Shown here: positions 7,722-15,612 of the stretch, piece by piece
Layout: each line of letters starts with the position of its first letter
How positions within the stretch are numbered: position 1 is the stretch's first letter
Virus record (IMG/VR): IMGVR_UViG_3300038695_000065
Span: 1 to 32,679 of that record
DNA from: a virus
Length of the DNA stretch: 32,679 nucleotides
Direction: 5' to 3' (one strand)
Notes under the pieces: model-generated
The model's database searches: none
What the model was told of the DNA's origin: nothing
The model's input: only the letters and a program-made list of their open reading frames with translations
Program-made: the position numbers and the translations under genes

Positions 7722-8966
7722 ATGGAAAAAACAAATAGCAAAAAGATTAAGGTCCTTGTAGTACCTTCTGACCGAACTGGTGTAAGTTATTATAGGTCAA
7801 CTAAACCTCACGTACATCTAGAACAAATGTACCCAGAAGAATTTCACGTAGATATAGATTACGAACCTCAATTAAATAACGATGAGTGGTTGAAGCAATA
7901 CGATATTATTCATTATCATAGAACGTTAGGTGATTATGGACATATGGAAGATTTAGTTAAACATTTAAACTCACTAGGAATAGTTACTATAATGGATTTA
8001 GATGACTATTGGTTACCTGAGATGAGTCATCCAGCTTATCACATAATAAAAAATAATGATTTGGATGTAAAGATACGTAATAATATTAAAACAGCAGAAA
8101 ACGTAACTACAACTACATCCATTTTTGCTGACGAAATTAAAAAGGTTAATAAAAGCGTTAAAGTTTTACCTAACGCTATTGACCCTAATGAAAAACAATT
8201 CATTCCTAACCCTGAACCTTCTGATAAAATAAGGATAGGATGGTTAGGTGGTAGTAGCCACTTAAATGATTTACAACTATTGAACAAATTAGTAACTAAA
8301 TTGAAGTCTGATGGTTTATTAGATAAAATACAATTTGTTATTTGTGGGTTTGACATTAGAGGTAAAGTTAATATGATTAATAAAGAAACTGGCGAAACCA
8401 CACAAAGAGATGTTAAACCAGAGGAAACAGTATGGGTTCAATATGAAAAAATATTCACTGATAACTACAGTACAATAAGTCCTGAATACAAAGACCATTT
8501 AAATAGATTTGTCACACAGGAATTCGAAGGCGTAGAAAATGAACCATACAGAAGAGTATGGACCAAACCAATTAGTAGTTATGCAACCAACTACAATTTA
8601 TTTGATATATCTTTAGCACCTTTAGTTGATAATACTTTCAATAAAGTTAAAAGTCAATTAAAGGTCATTGAAAGCGGGTTTCATAAAAAAGCATTGATTG
8701 CTCAAAACTTTGGACCTTATACTTTGGATGTCGATAACGCATACGTTAGAGGCGGTGAGATTGACACAAGTAAAAATGGTTTTTTAGTTGATTCACATAA
8801 GAATCATAAATCTTGGTATCAGTACCTTAAAAGACTCATTCAAGAGCCAGAAATGATAAAAACTTTCGGTGACAATCTTTATAATACGGTAAAGGACAAA
8901 TATAGTTTAGATGTTGTAACAAAAGAAAGGGCTGATTACTATAAGAAATTATTAAAAGAAAAATAA
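7722..8966 (+). CDS. GT4-type glycosyltransferase
   Basis: 414 residues with a two-lobed GT-B layout. The N-terminal lobe (1 to about 165) has VLVVPSDRTGVSYYRSTKPH, then YDIIHYHR and VTIMDLDDYW. The C-terminal nucleotide-sugar-binding lobe starts at IRIGWLGGSSHLNDLQLL and contains the ISLAPL...FN.VKSQLKVIESG stretch typical of family 4 transferases. Its expected role is transfer of a sugar from an NDP-donor to an unknown acceptor in the cytoplasm. It is the first sugar gene after a terminator and heads the cassette reaching to 16586. A diverged promoter-like stretch (TATATTTTTAG at 7681) lies upstream but lacks a clear TTG box. The donor sugar cannot be told from sequence. Confidence 0.85.
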   Translation: MEKTNSKKIKVLVVPSDRTGVSYYRSTKPHVHLEQMYPEEFHVDIDYEPQLNNDEWLKQYDIIHYHRTLGDYGHMEDLVKHLNSLGIVTIMDLDDYWLPEMSHPAYHIIKNNDLDVKIRNNIKTAENVTTTTSIFADEIKKVNKSVKVLPNAIDPNEKQFIPNPEPSDKIRIGWLGGSSHLNDLQLLNKLVTKLKSDGLLDKIQFVICGFDIRGKVNMINKETGETTQRDVKPEETVWVQYEKIFTDNYSTISPEYKDHLNRFVTQEFEGVENEPYRRVWTKPISSYATNYNLFDISLAPLVDNTFNKVKSQLKVIESGFHKKALIAQNFGPYTLDVDNAYVRGGEIDTSKNGFLVDSHKNHKSWYQYLKRLIQEPEMIKTFGDNLYNTVKDKYSLDVVTKERADYYKKLLKEK

Positions 8967-8967
8967 A

Positions 8968-9348
8968 ATGGAAATATTAAAGAAAATAGGTCGCTATTTT
9001 AAAAACTTGTTTTACACCATTATAGGTAAAGAAGTAAAACCTGAAGATAAGGAAGTTGAAGAAGAAAAAATACACGGACTTTTTACTGAAAATAACGTCA
9101 AACGAATAATTTATTTAAATGAAAAATTAGATGGTATTAAAAGCGATAATCTAACTGAATCTGAAAGAGAGTTTATTGAAAATAGAATTAAAATAAACCA
9201 TGAAAAGCTCATGCAACGAAAATATGGTAAAGCGTTAAATTCACCACCTGAAGAATTAAAAGAAGCTATTGAAAAAGATAATGATTTGGACTCACTTATT
9301 ATGGATAGAAAAATACGTGGATTAAATGATATATCTGAAGAACAATAA
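8968..9348 (+). CDS. Hypothetical charged helical protein
   Basis: 126 residues, starting 1 nt after the previous stop. The N-terminus (MEILKKIGRYFKNLFYTIIG) looks like an amphipathic, membrane-surface-binding helix. The rest is rich in Glu and Lys and is predicted to be helical (about 45-85 and 95-118). No family is recognised. Tight coupling to the GT4 gene suggests it may tether or regulate that enzyme at the membrane, but the sequence alone does not prove this. Confidence 0.7.
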   Translation: MEILKKIGRYFKNLFYTIIGKEVKPEDKEVEEEKIHGLFTENNVKRIIYLNEKLDGIKSDNLTESEREFIENRIKINHEKLMQRKYGKALNSPPEELKEAIEKDNDLDSLIMDRKIRGLNDISEEQ

Positions 9349-9350
9349 CC

Positions 9351-9381
9351 TTGTCTAAAAGTGTTTAAAATAGTATATTTG
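9351..9381 (+). promoter_or_regulatory. Bacteroidetes-type promoter before the HD-like gene
   Basis: TTG at 9351-9353, a 20-nt spacer, then TATATTTG at 9374-9381. This matches the Bacteroidetes consensus TTTG...TAnnTTTG. The start codon follows 16 nt later. Confidence 0.75.
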
Positions 9382-9397
9382 ATTAAAATAAATTAAT

Positions 9398-9979
9398 ATG
9401 AGTTTAAAAAAGAGTAAAATTGTCTCTAATACTAAGAAGTATGTAGAGACAGCAAAGGAATATGGGTTCTTGACGCCTGAGTTAGAAGATTTCTTAGGTA
9501 GCGACTTTATTGAAGCACCAGCTTCAACTTTAGTTAAGTTACATAACGCATTTGAAGGAGGTTTAATTGACCATACTTTAAGAGTTATGAAGCATGGTTA
9601 TTTAATTAATAAAAATAACCTTATTGATGAATTGAAAATTGATGAGGTTTCTTTATTTAAGATAATCTTGCTTCATTCAATAGGTAAAGCTAAATTATAC
9701 ATTCCAGAAACTTCAGATTGGCATAGAGAAAACCAAGGTAAGATGTATAAATTTAACGAAGACCTTATATCAATGAGAGTTGGTGAACGTTCAGGTTATT
9801 ACGCTCTTAGTAATGGTGTCGAATTAACTGAAGAAGAATACGCTTCTATCATTAACTTTGATAAATCAGGTGATACACAATCTGAATGGTATAACACTAC
9901 CGCTGGGGATGTTTTAAAAATGGCAGTTAAATTAGCAATCATGGAAGAAAAGAAGATTGCAGAAAGAAATCAAGATTAA
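9398..9979 (+). CDS. HD-domain-like phage protein with lost metal ligands
   Basis: 193 residues. The order of motifs matches phage HD-type phosphohydrolases: LHNAFEGGLIDHTLRV (H49, H59), ILLHSIGK (91-97), and DWHRENQGKMYKFN (108-120), as in the well-known phage family with HDLGK and EWH.KNQGKMYKYN. However, the diagnostic His-Asp pair is H93-S94 here, and the later HDG-type motif is NFDKS (153-157). Two metal ligands therefore appear to be lost, so phosphohydrolase activity is doubtful. It has its own Bacteroidetes-type promoter, and the MazG-like gene follows 1 nt after its stop. That suggests a nucleotide-linked role, perhaps binding a nucleotide without hydrolysing it. The family assignment is by eye. 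Confidence 0.7.
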   Translation: MSLKKSKIVSNTKKYVETAKEYGFLTPELEDFLGSDFIEAPASTLVKLHNAFEGGLIDHTLRVMKHGYLINKNNLIDELKIDEVSLFKIILLHSIGKAKLYIPETSDWHRENQGKMYKFNEDLISMRVGERSGYYALSNGVELTEEEYASIINFDKSGDTQSEWYNTTAGDVLKMAVKLAIMEEKKIAERNQD

Positions 9980-9980
9980 T

Positions 9981-10331
9981 ATGGAGTTTAAAGAATTAAA
10001 TGAAAAGGTAATTGAATGGGCTGATAATAAGGGAATCCTTAACATCGCCACACCTAAAAGTCAACTTGGTAAAACGAAAGAAGAGGTTGAGGAATTGACT
10101 GAAGCTTTGGAAGCGCAAGATGAAGGTTTGTTTGAGTTTGTAAACTCAAAAGGTGAAACTAAGAACACCGATTTTGAAATAGAAGATAGTATTGGTGATA
10201 TTCTAGTAACATTGATAATTCAAGCTAAGATGCAAAATATTGATATTGTAAAGGCCTTAGAATTAGCATATGATACAATCTCAAAAAGAACTGGTAAAAT
10301 GGTTAATGGGGTTTTCGTTAAAAATAAATAA
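9981..10331 (+). CDS. MazG-like nucleotide pyrophosphohydrolase
   Basis: 116 residues from the ATG at 9981. A longer frame from a TTG inside the HD gene is less likely. The all-alpha MazG core is visible: LGKTKEEVEELTEAL (29-43) supplies the EExxE metal-binding helix and EIEDSIGDILVTLII (66-80) supplies ExxxD. The C-terminus has LELAYDTISKRTGKMVNGVF, the usual end of phage MazG proteins. Such enzymes hydrolyse NTPs or (p)ppGpp-like nucleotides to monophosphates. In phages they are thought to restore biosynthesis or clean nucleotide pools. All key acidic residues are present. Confidence 0.85.
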   Translation: MEFKELNEKVIEWADNKGILNIATPKSQLGKTKEEVEELTEALEAQDEGLFEFVNSKGETKNTDFEIEDSIGDILVTLIIQAKMQNIDIVKALELAYDTISKRTGKMVNGVFVKNK

Positions 10332-10342
10332 ATAATTAGTAA

Positions 10343-11989
10343 GTGATAAGTATAGTATTCTGTACCAGAGAACATAACCAAAAGCATATAGACCACTTAA
10401 AGAAAATGGCTGGTCACCCTAAAGTTGAAGTAATTGAATATATAAACAATGGAGAATCCTTAACTAAAGCTTATAATAAGTTGCTAGATAAGGCTAAGTT
10501 CGACATTGTTGTTTTTTGCCACGATGATATTGAAGTTAAAACGAAGCAAATGGCTAAAAAGATGAAGAGACATTACGATAAGACTGATTATGGTATATTG
10601 GGTGTTGCTGGTACAAAATACTTACATTCAAATGGTAAGTGGTGGACGGACCCAAAGTCCATGTACGGGCGTGTATGGCATTCACACAAAGGTAAGCAAT
10701 GGGAATCTAAATATAGTGAGGATTTAAATAAAGGGGTTGAAGATGTTGTTACAGTAGACGGTGTTTTCTTTTCTGTGATGAAATCTAGACTTGAAAAAAT
10801 ATTTAACGAAGACGTAGAAGGGTTCCATTTCTACGACATTGATTTTTGTTTTAGAAACTTTTTAGATGGTGTTAAAGTAGGAGTGCATACAGACATTTCA
10901 ATCACTCACATGTCCATAGGTGAAACAAATAATGAATGGGAAGAGAATAGAAAGAATTTTGCTGAGGAATATAAAGATAAATTACCTATCAAAATAGACA
11001 GAGAATTTAGCGACAATCATAGTTTTAATATAATGATTAGTTGCATTAACTTCAACAGTTACACGGGTTCCGAATTGTATAATTACGAACTGGCCAAAGC
11101 ACTAGTTAAAAAAGGACACAACGTTACTATATGTTCTAACATAGGTGGTAAAATAGCACAACAAGCCTTAACACACGGAATTAAATTAGTTGACATTAGC
11201 GAACCCTTAGGTTTCAAAAGAGGTGATGGTAAATGGCAAATACAAGGTAATGACGGTAAATTAACACCTTCCGAAGCAAACAAGCTATATAGAGTAGGTC
11301 AAGTTAATATTGACATAATTCATTCAAGTCACACACCAGTAACAAAATTAATGGCTAAGATATACCCTGAGATACCAATAGTGTCTTCAATTCATTCTGA
11401 AGTTATTAGTTTAGAACACCCAGTTTTATCTGATAACGTTAAGAAATATATAGCTATCAGGCCTGAAATAAAGGAGTATATCACTAAAGAGCACGATATA
11501 CCTGAGGAAAAAATAGAAATCATTTATAACCCTATCGATGAAACACGTTTTAAACCTGTAGAGGTTGATTCTAAGACCGACAAGAAGATTACTCTGTTTG
11601 TAGGGACGATTGACTATCTTAGAAAAGATATGCTCTTAGACCTCATTAAAAGAACTAAAGAAGAAAACGGTGAGTTGTGGGTAATAGGTAAAGAAAACGG
11701 TATTAATTTTGACGACATAGCTAACGGACAAGACCACGTACTATATCTTGGTATTCAAAGTAATGTAGAAAAATATATGAATATGGCCGACGAAACCGCT
11801 GGAATACTTTTAGGTAGAACCACCATTGAAGGATGGATGTGTGGTAAAGGTGGTTGGATTTACGACGTTGATAACAAAGGTAAAATAAAAGGTAAAAGCT
11901 TTCACGAAGTTCCAGAAGATATTGATAAATTTAAAAGTGGTGAAGTGGCTGATAAAATACTAGAAGAATATAAAGAAGTTTTAAAATAA
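10343..11989 (+). CDS. Two-domain glycosyltransferase (GT2-like + GT4-like)
   Basis: 548 residues from a GTG start 11 nt after the MazG stop; VISIVFCTREHN begins the first beta strand directly, which fixes this start. Residues 1 to about 225 form a GT-A fold with a DXD-like HDD (60-62) in VVFCHDDIEV, then VDGVFFSVMKS and GFHFYDIDFCFR. Residues about 228-548 form a GT-B fold: MISCINFNSYTGSELYNYEL, HSSHTPVTKL, IYNPIDETRF and TLFVGTIDYLRKDMLLDLI. The last lobe has weak GT4 signatures around GILLGRTTIEGWMCGKGGW. The protein may add two successive sugars. Its stop overlaps the next ATG by one base (TAATG), so translation is coupled. Confidence 0.85.
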   Translation: MISIVFCTREHNQKHIDHLKKMAGHPKVEVIEYINNGESLTKAYNKLLDKAKFDIVVFCHDDIEVKTKQMAKKMKRHYDKTDYGILGVAGTKYLHSNGKWWTDPKSMYGRVWHSHKGKQWESKYSEDLNKGVEDVVTVDGVFFSVMKSRLEKIFNEDVEGFHFYDIDFCFRNFLDGVKVGVHTDISITHMSIGETNNEWEENRKNFAEEYKDKLPIKIDREFSDNHSFNIMISCINFNSYTGSELYNYELAKALVKKGHNVTICSNIGGKIAQQALTHGIKLVDISEPLGFKRGDGKWQIQGNDGKLTPSEANKLYRVGQVNIDIIHSSHTPVTKLMAKIYPEIPIVSSIHSEVISLEHPVLSDNVKKYIAIRPEIKEYITKEHDIPEEKIEIIYNPIDETRFKPVEVDSKTDKKITLFVGTIDYLRKDMLLDLIKRTKEENGELWVIGKENGINFDDIANGQDHVLYLGIQSNVEKYMNMADETAGILLGRTTIEGWMCGKGGWIYDVDNKGKIKGKSFHEVPEDIDKFKSGEVADKILEEYKEVLK

Positions 11990-12702
11990 TGACAATAAGA
12001 GTTTTAATATTAAACTTAAATAACTTAAATTTTATAAGGGACTGTGTTTCAGATTTGAGAGCGCAGGCCCATTTTAATTTTAAAGTAACCATAATCGACC
12101 AAGATTCAACTGAAGAAGGTAATAGAGAATTTTTAGAGTCTATAAATGATAGTAGGTTTGAAATTATTTTTAACGAAAACAATGAACCAGTTAATAAAAT
12201 GTGGAACTGGTTTGCCAACACCTACGATGAAGATTTGTTATGTTTTTTAAACAACGATGTAAGAATACCAAAAAACTTTATTTTAGATACTATTGAGACC
12301 TTCCACAAAGAGGAAGAAGTTGGTATTGCTGTTCACGCAACAAATCACCCTCATTACAGCCATGTTAAATCTAAACTAATGTATGCTATTGTTCCCAAAT
12401 TTAAATACATGCAAGGTTGGGATTACACAATAAGAAAAGAATGTTTCACGCAAATACCAGAAGAATTAAAAATATATTGCGGTGACGACTTTTTATTTCA
12501 CCAAACATATTTAAAAGGCTTTGATTTAGCATACATAGTCAGCTCTCCGATAATACACTATGAGGGTCAATCTAAAAAGTTCATGAGAACTACTGGTGTG
12601 GAGGATATAAAAACCTATAAAGATTTAGGTTTTAAACATTATTTAAAAATAAATTATGAATTTAGTAACATAAAACCAACTTACAAAGAATTTAAAAATT
12701 AA
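11989..12702 (+). CDS. GT2-type glycosyltransferase
   Basis: 237 residues. IRVLILNLNNLNFIRDCVSD and VTIIDQDSTEEGNREFL form the donor-binding half of a GT-A fold. The metal-binding DXD-like motif is FLNNDV (86-91). CGDDFLFHQTYLKGFDLAYI and SPIIHYEGQS near the end are typical of family 2 acceptor-side motifs. It is short for the family but seems complete. The start overlaps the previous stop (TAATG). Sugar and acceptor are unknown. Confidence 0.85.
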   Translation: MTIRVLILNLNNLNFIRDCVSDLRAQAHFNFKVTIIDQDSTEEGNREFLESINDSRFEIIFNENNEPVNKMWNWFANTYDEDLLCFLNNDVRIPKNFILDTIETFHKEEEVGIAVHATNHPHYSHVKSKLMYAIVPKFKYMQGWDYTIRKECFTQIPEELKIYCGDDFLFHQTYLKGFDLAYIVSSPIIHYEGQSKKFMRTTGVEDIKTYKDLGFKHYLKINYEFSNIKPTYKEFKN

Positions 12703-12703
12703 A

Positions 12704-13294
12704 ATGGAAAAAATTGAAGAATTATATAAAGGTTATAAATCAAAACCAATAGTCTATAAATCAAAAGACATTTATGAACACTTACCTGTTATACGCAAGT
12801 ACGCTAGTGAAGTTGACCATGTAACGGAAATGGGTGTTAGATGGGGTGCTTCTACTATTGCAATAGGAGTCGCTAACCCAAAGAAAATGATATCATATGA
12901 CATTACTAAAACATATGACATGTTGAAAGCTGTAAACTTATTAGAAGCATCTGAGATAGATTTCAGTTTTATTCTAGGTGATACACTTAACATTGAGATT
13001 GAAGAAACTCAAATGTTATTTATTGACACGCTACACACCTACAATCAATTAAGTAAAGAATTGGAGTTGCACGAGGGTAAGGTAACCAACTACATCATCC
13101 TACATGACACCGAAAGCTTTGGTAGGAAAGATGAAAGTATATACTCACATGCCTCACAAACATTGAAAGAAATGAAAAAGGGTAAAGTTGGTCTAATGAC
13201 AGCGGTCGAAGATTTTTTAGAAGTAAATAAAAGTTGGGTTATTGAAAAACATTATAAAAATAATAACGGTTTAACCGTATTAGCCAGAATTTAA
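12704..13294 (+). CDS. Class I SAM-dependent methyltransferase-like protein (MT24 / cephalosporin-hydroxylase type)
   Basis: 196 residues, starting 1 nt after the GT2 stop. The SAM-binding loop is VTEMGVRWGASTIAIG (40-55), followed by MISYDIT and FILGDTLNIEI for the next strands. LFIDTLHTYNQLSKELELH and YIILHDTESFG match the class often annotated as methyltransferase 24 or cephalosporin hydroxylase-like, seen in sugar-modifying loci. Its likely role is O- or N-methylation of a sugar made by the neighbouring transferases. The substrate is inferred from context only. Confidence 0.8.
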   Translation: MEKIEELYKGYKSKPIVYKSKDIYEHLPVIRKYASEVDHVTEMGVRWGASTIAIGVANPKKMISYDITKTYDMLKAVNLLEASEIDFSFILGDTLNIEIEETQMLFIDTLHTYNQLSKELELHEGKVTNYIILHDTESFGRKDESIYSHASQTLKEMKKGKVGLMTAVEDFLEVNKSWVIEKHYKNNNGLTVLARI

Positions 13295-13305
13295 TAAAAA
13301 TTGAT

Positions 13306-13923
13306 ATGAAAACTAGGGTCAATTTTTTTGATTTAGGCATGTTTGATGGAGCTGAATCCTTAATGTTTTTAGAAGATATTAAAGGTTTAAATGTTGACCC
13401 ATACATTTATGGGTTTGAGGCGTATCAACCGTTTTACGAAAATATATGTGAGTTGTTTAGTGATAACAATAACGTTAACATAAATAATTTAGCAATTTCT
13501 AATAGTGATTCTTACGTTAAACTTTTTCTAGAAAAAAGCGGTCAGGGAAATTCAATATACGAAAGTAAAAATAATGTTGACGCTAAAAATTTTATTGAAG
13601 TTAAAAGTGTTTCATTCGCTGACTGGATGATTAAAAATGTAACAAATTATAAGAACAATTTCAATATACTAAGGTTTAATATAGAAGGTGCCGAATTACC
13701 ACTTATGGAAGACATTATCAATAAAAAGATTCATAAAGATTTTAAGATTTTTTTAGGGTCACACGTTGGTGTGGATATAAAAAAAGTGGGTGAAATAAAG
13801 GATAAATTTAATTATTATGTCAACCTATTAAAAAGTAATAACATAAATGTAGAGTTATATTGTAAAGACTTAACAACTAGTAACGTCAACTTACATAATT
13901 TAATCAAAGAAAAACTAAAATGA
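13306..13923 (+). CDS. FkbM-like SAM methyltransferase
   Basis: 205 residues. Motif I is NFFDLGMFDGAES (6-18), a variant of the D(V/I)GAN.G loop. YGFEAYQPFYE (35-45) is the FkbM-type acidic/aromatic turn. LAISNSDSYVKLFLEKSGQG and ILRFNIEGAELPLMEDII (121-138) match the conserved FkbM core, where the usual KIDVEG is FNIEGAE. FkbM enzymes methylate hydroxyls of sugars and polyketides. It overlaps the next gene by ATGA, so it is in the same translational chain. The Asn in the usual Asp position of the last motif is a small oddity. Confidence 0.8.
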   Translation: MKTRVNFFDLGMFDGAESLMFLEDIKGLNVDPYIYGFEAYQPFYENICELFSDNNNVNINNLAISNSDSYVKLFLEKSGQGNSIYESKNNVDAKNFIEVKSVSFADWMIKNVTNYKNNFNILRFNIEGAELPLMEDIINKKIHKDFKIFLGSHVGVDIKKVGEIKDKFNYYVNLLKSNNINVELYCKDLTTSNVNLHNLIKEKLK

Positions 13924-14570
13924 TTGTAATATATAGCGCTATTTACGGAAATAAAAATAAAATACTTGAGGTACCTGAAATTGATGGTGTTAGTAACATA
14001 ATGTACACAGATTATGACATTACCCCTAAGTATTATAAAGGTTGGGAAATAAGAAAATCTAAAGGTGAAGAATTCAATAGTAGTGTATTGAATGCCAAAC
14101 AATTTAAACTTTTACCACATAAATTCTTACCTGAGTATGATACAACAATTTGGGTTGATGGTAGTATTAAAACTAAAAATATAGTCGAATTCATTGAATT
14201 GTATAATAAAAATGAAATGGTTGTTTTTGACCATAATCACACTACATTTGATAAAAGAGATTGCATATATGACGAAGCTAAAGTGGTCATGTCTCAAGGT
14301 TTAGATAAGAAATCAACAATCAATAAACAAATAGGTGAGTATAAATCAGAAGGATTTCCGAAAAATAATGGTTTAATATGTGGCGGGGTTTTATTAAGAA
14401 AGAATACAGACTTAATTAATAAAATTATGGGTGAATGGTGGAGTGAAATTATAAAAGGAAGTTTTAGAGACCAATTATCATTTAATTATGTTGCTTGGAA
14501 AAATGATTTTAAACCACACTATATAAAAGATGACATTAGGTCAAACAAATATTTTAAAATTAATGAGTAA
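13920..14570 (+). CDS. DUF616 / TOD1-MUCI70-like glycosyltransferase
   Basis: 216 residues. MIVIYSAIYGNKNKI opens the fold. The DXD-type centre is DTTIWVDGSIK (74-84), where the family has a W(V/I)D.(N/S) motif. Then come FDHNHTTFDKRDCIYDEAK, GFPKNNGLICGGVLLRKN and SFRDQLSFNYVAWK. These match DUF616 proteins, known in plants as TOD1/MUCI70 and in bacteria inside polysaccharide loci. Likely a sugar transferase. It starts in the ATGA overlap with the FkbM gene and ends in an 8-bp overlap with the pyruvyl transferase gene. Confidence 0.8.
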   Translation: MIVIYSAIYGNKNKILEVPEIDGVSNIMYTDYDITPKYYKGWEIRKSKGEEFNSSVLNAKQFKLLPHKFLPEYDTTIWVDGSIKTKNIVEFIELYNKNEMVVFDHNHTTFDKRDCIYDEAKVVMSQGLDKKSTINKQIGEYKSEGFPKNNGLICGGVLLRKNTDLINKIMGEWWSEIIKGSFRDQLSFNYVAWKNDFKPHYIKDDIRSNKYFKINE

Positions 14571-15612
14571 AAGAACTGCAATTTTTAGTCTAGCACCCCA
14601 TGATAGACATAACTATGGTGATATATTATATGGTAATTTATTAAACAAACTTTATGCTGATAAAGACGTTGACTTTTACTATGTTGGGTTGGTGGACATT
14701 GATATGACAGAGTTAGGAGGTGGGGTTGTTATACCAGTCAGTAAGATGATTGAAATAAGTAAAATTTACACTGATGTTACAATATACGTTGGAGGTGGTG
14801 AGTTTTTAAACTCTGCTTATGGTGGCTTAAAGTCTTTTATAGATAACAACCTTAAAAAATCAATAGACAGAACTTTAAGGTATCCTTTTATGGTGGATAA
14901 ATCACTGTTTGATTCGGATATAAATCTTAGTGTTAAGTTTATATCATTTGGTGGTGTAATGCCAAATGCACCACAAGTAGCTAAATTATTTAATGAAGGT
15001 GATATTGTATACGCTAGAGATTCACTGACATCTTTCTTAGTTAAAGAAAAAGGTGTTAAGAATGTAAAAACATTTCCAGACTTAGGTCAATTCACTAGAG
15101 AAATACTAAATTTAGAAAGCTTAACAAATGATTTGTTTGATGACTACGTTGTTATTCAAGTGGGTAAAGCTAAATTCGAATCTAAGGAGGTGTTGAAGAA
15201 TGAAATAATAAAGTTAAGTGAAGTAGAAAACGTAATACTATTACCAGTGGCTTATTGTAACGAACATGACGACGACAAAATATTGGCTGAGTTGGAAAAA
15301 GAAATCAATCTACCCAACGTCAAATTATTTAAGGATAAAAACATAATCAATATAACTAAGGTAATTGCTAATAGTAATATGTGCATTGGTACTAACCTAC
15401 ACTTAATGATGGTAGCTAACAGTTACGGGGTTAAATATTTACCACTTAACAGTGTCAAGAAAATTGATAGGTATCAAAACACTTGGCATGAAACTAAGGT
15501 TAAATGTAATGAGAACAACCTTTTCGAGAAGTATAAAAAATCAATTAATAAAGAGTACAAGTTTTTAGAAAAATATAATGTTTCAGATTTAAAAAAAATA
15601 ATAGGTATATGA
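14563..15612 (+). CDS. Polysaccharide pyruvyl transferase family protein
   Basis: 349 residues from ATG 14563 (MSKRTAIFSLAPHDRHNYGD). A TTG-like longer start inside the previous gene at 14530 is less likely because the ATG overlaps the previous stop as ATGAGTAA. The family marks are HNYGDILYGNLL (16-27), YVGGGEFLNSAYGG, FISFGGVMP, YARDSLTSFLVKEKG...TFPDLGQF, and near the end IANSNMCIGTNLHLMMVANS. These enzymes transfer a ketal-linked pyruvate from PEP to a sugar in exopolysaccharides or cell-wall polymers, adding a negative charge. In a phage this is unusual. Its stop overlaps the next start (ATGA). Confidence 0.85.
   Translation: MSKRTAIFSLAPHDRHNYGDILYGNLLNKLYADKDVDFYYVGLVDIDMTELGGGVVIPVSKMIEISKIYTDVTIYVGGGEFLNSAYGGLKSFIDNNLKKSIDRTLRYPFMVDKSLFDSDINLSVKFISFGGVMPNAPQVAKLFNEGDIVYARDSLTSFLVKEKGVKNVKTFPDLGQFTREILNLESLTNDLFDDYVVIQVGKAKFESKEVLKNEIIKLSEVENVILLPVAYCNEHDDDKILAELEKEINLPNVKLFKDKNIINITKVIANSNMCIGTNLHLMMVANSYGVKYLPLNSVKKIDRYQNTWHETKVKCNENNLFEKYKKSINKEYKFLEKYNVSDLKKIIGI

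Noticed and set aside
9957-9980. Longer MazG start from TTG
   Set aside because: It lies wholly inside the previous gene; the ATG at 9981 directly after the stop fits the family length.
14530-14562. Longer start of the pyruvyl transferase
   Set aside because: The ATG at 14563 has the typical overlap with the previous stop, and the extra residues (MTLGQTNILKL) lie fully in the previous gene.
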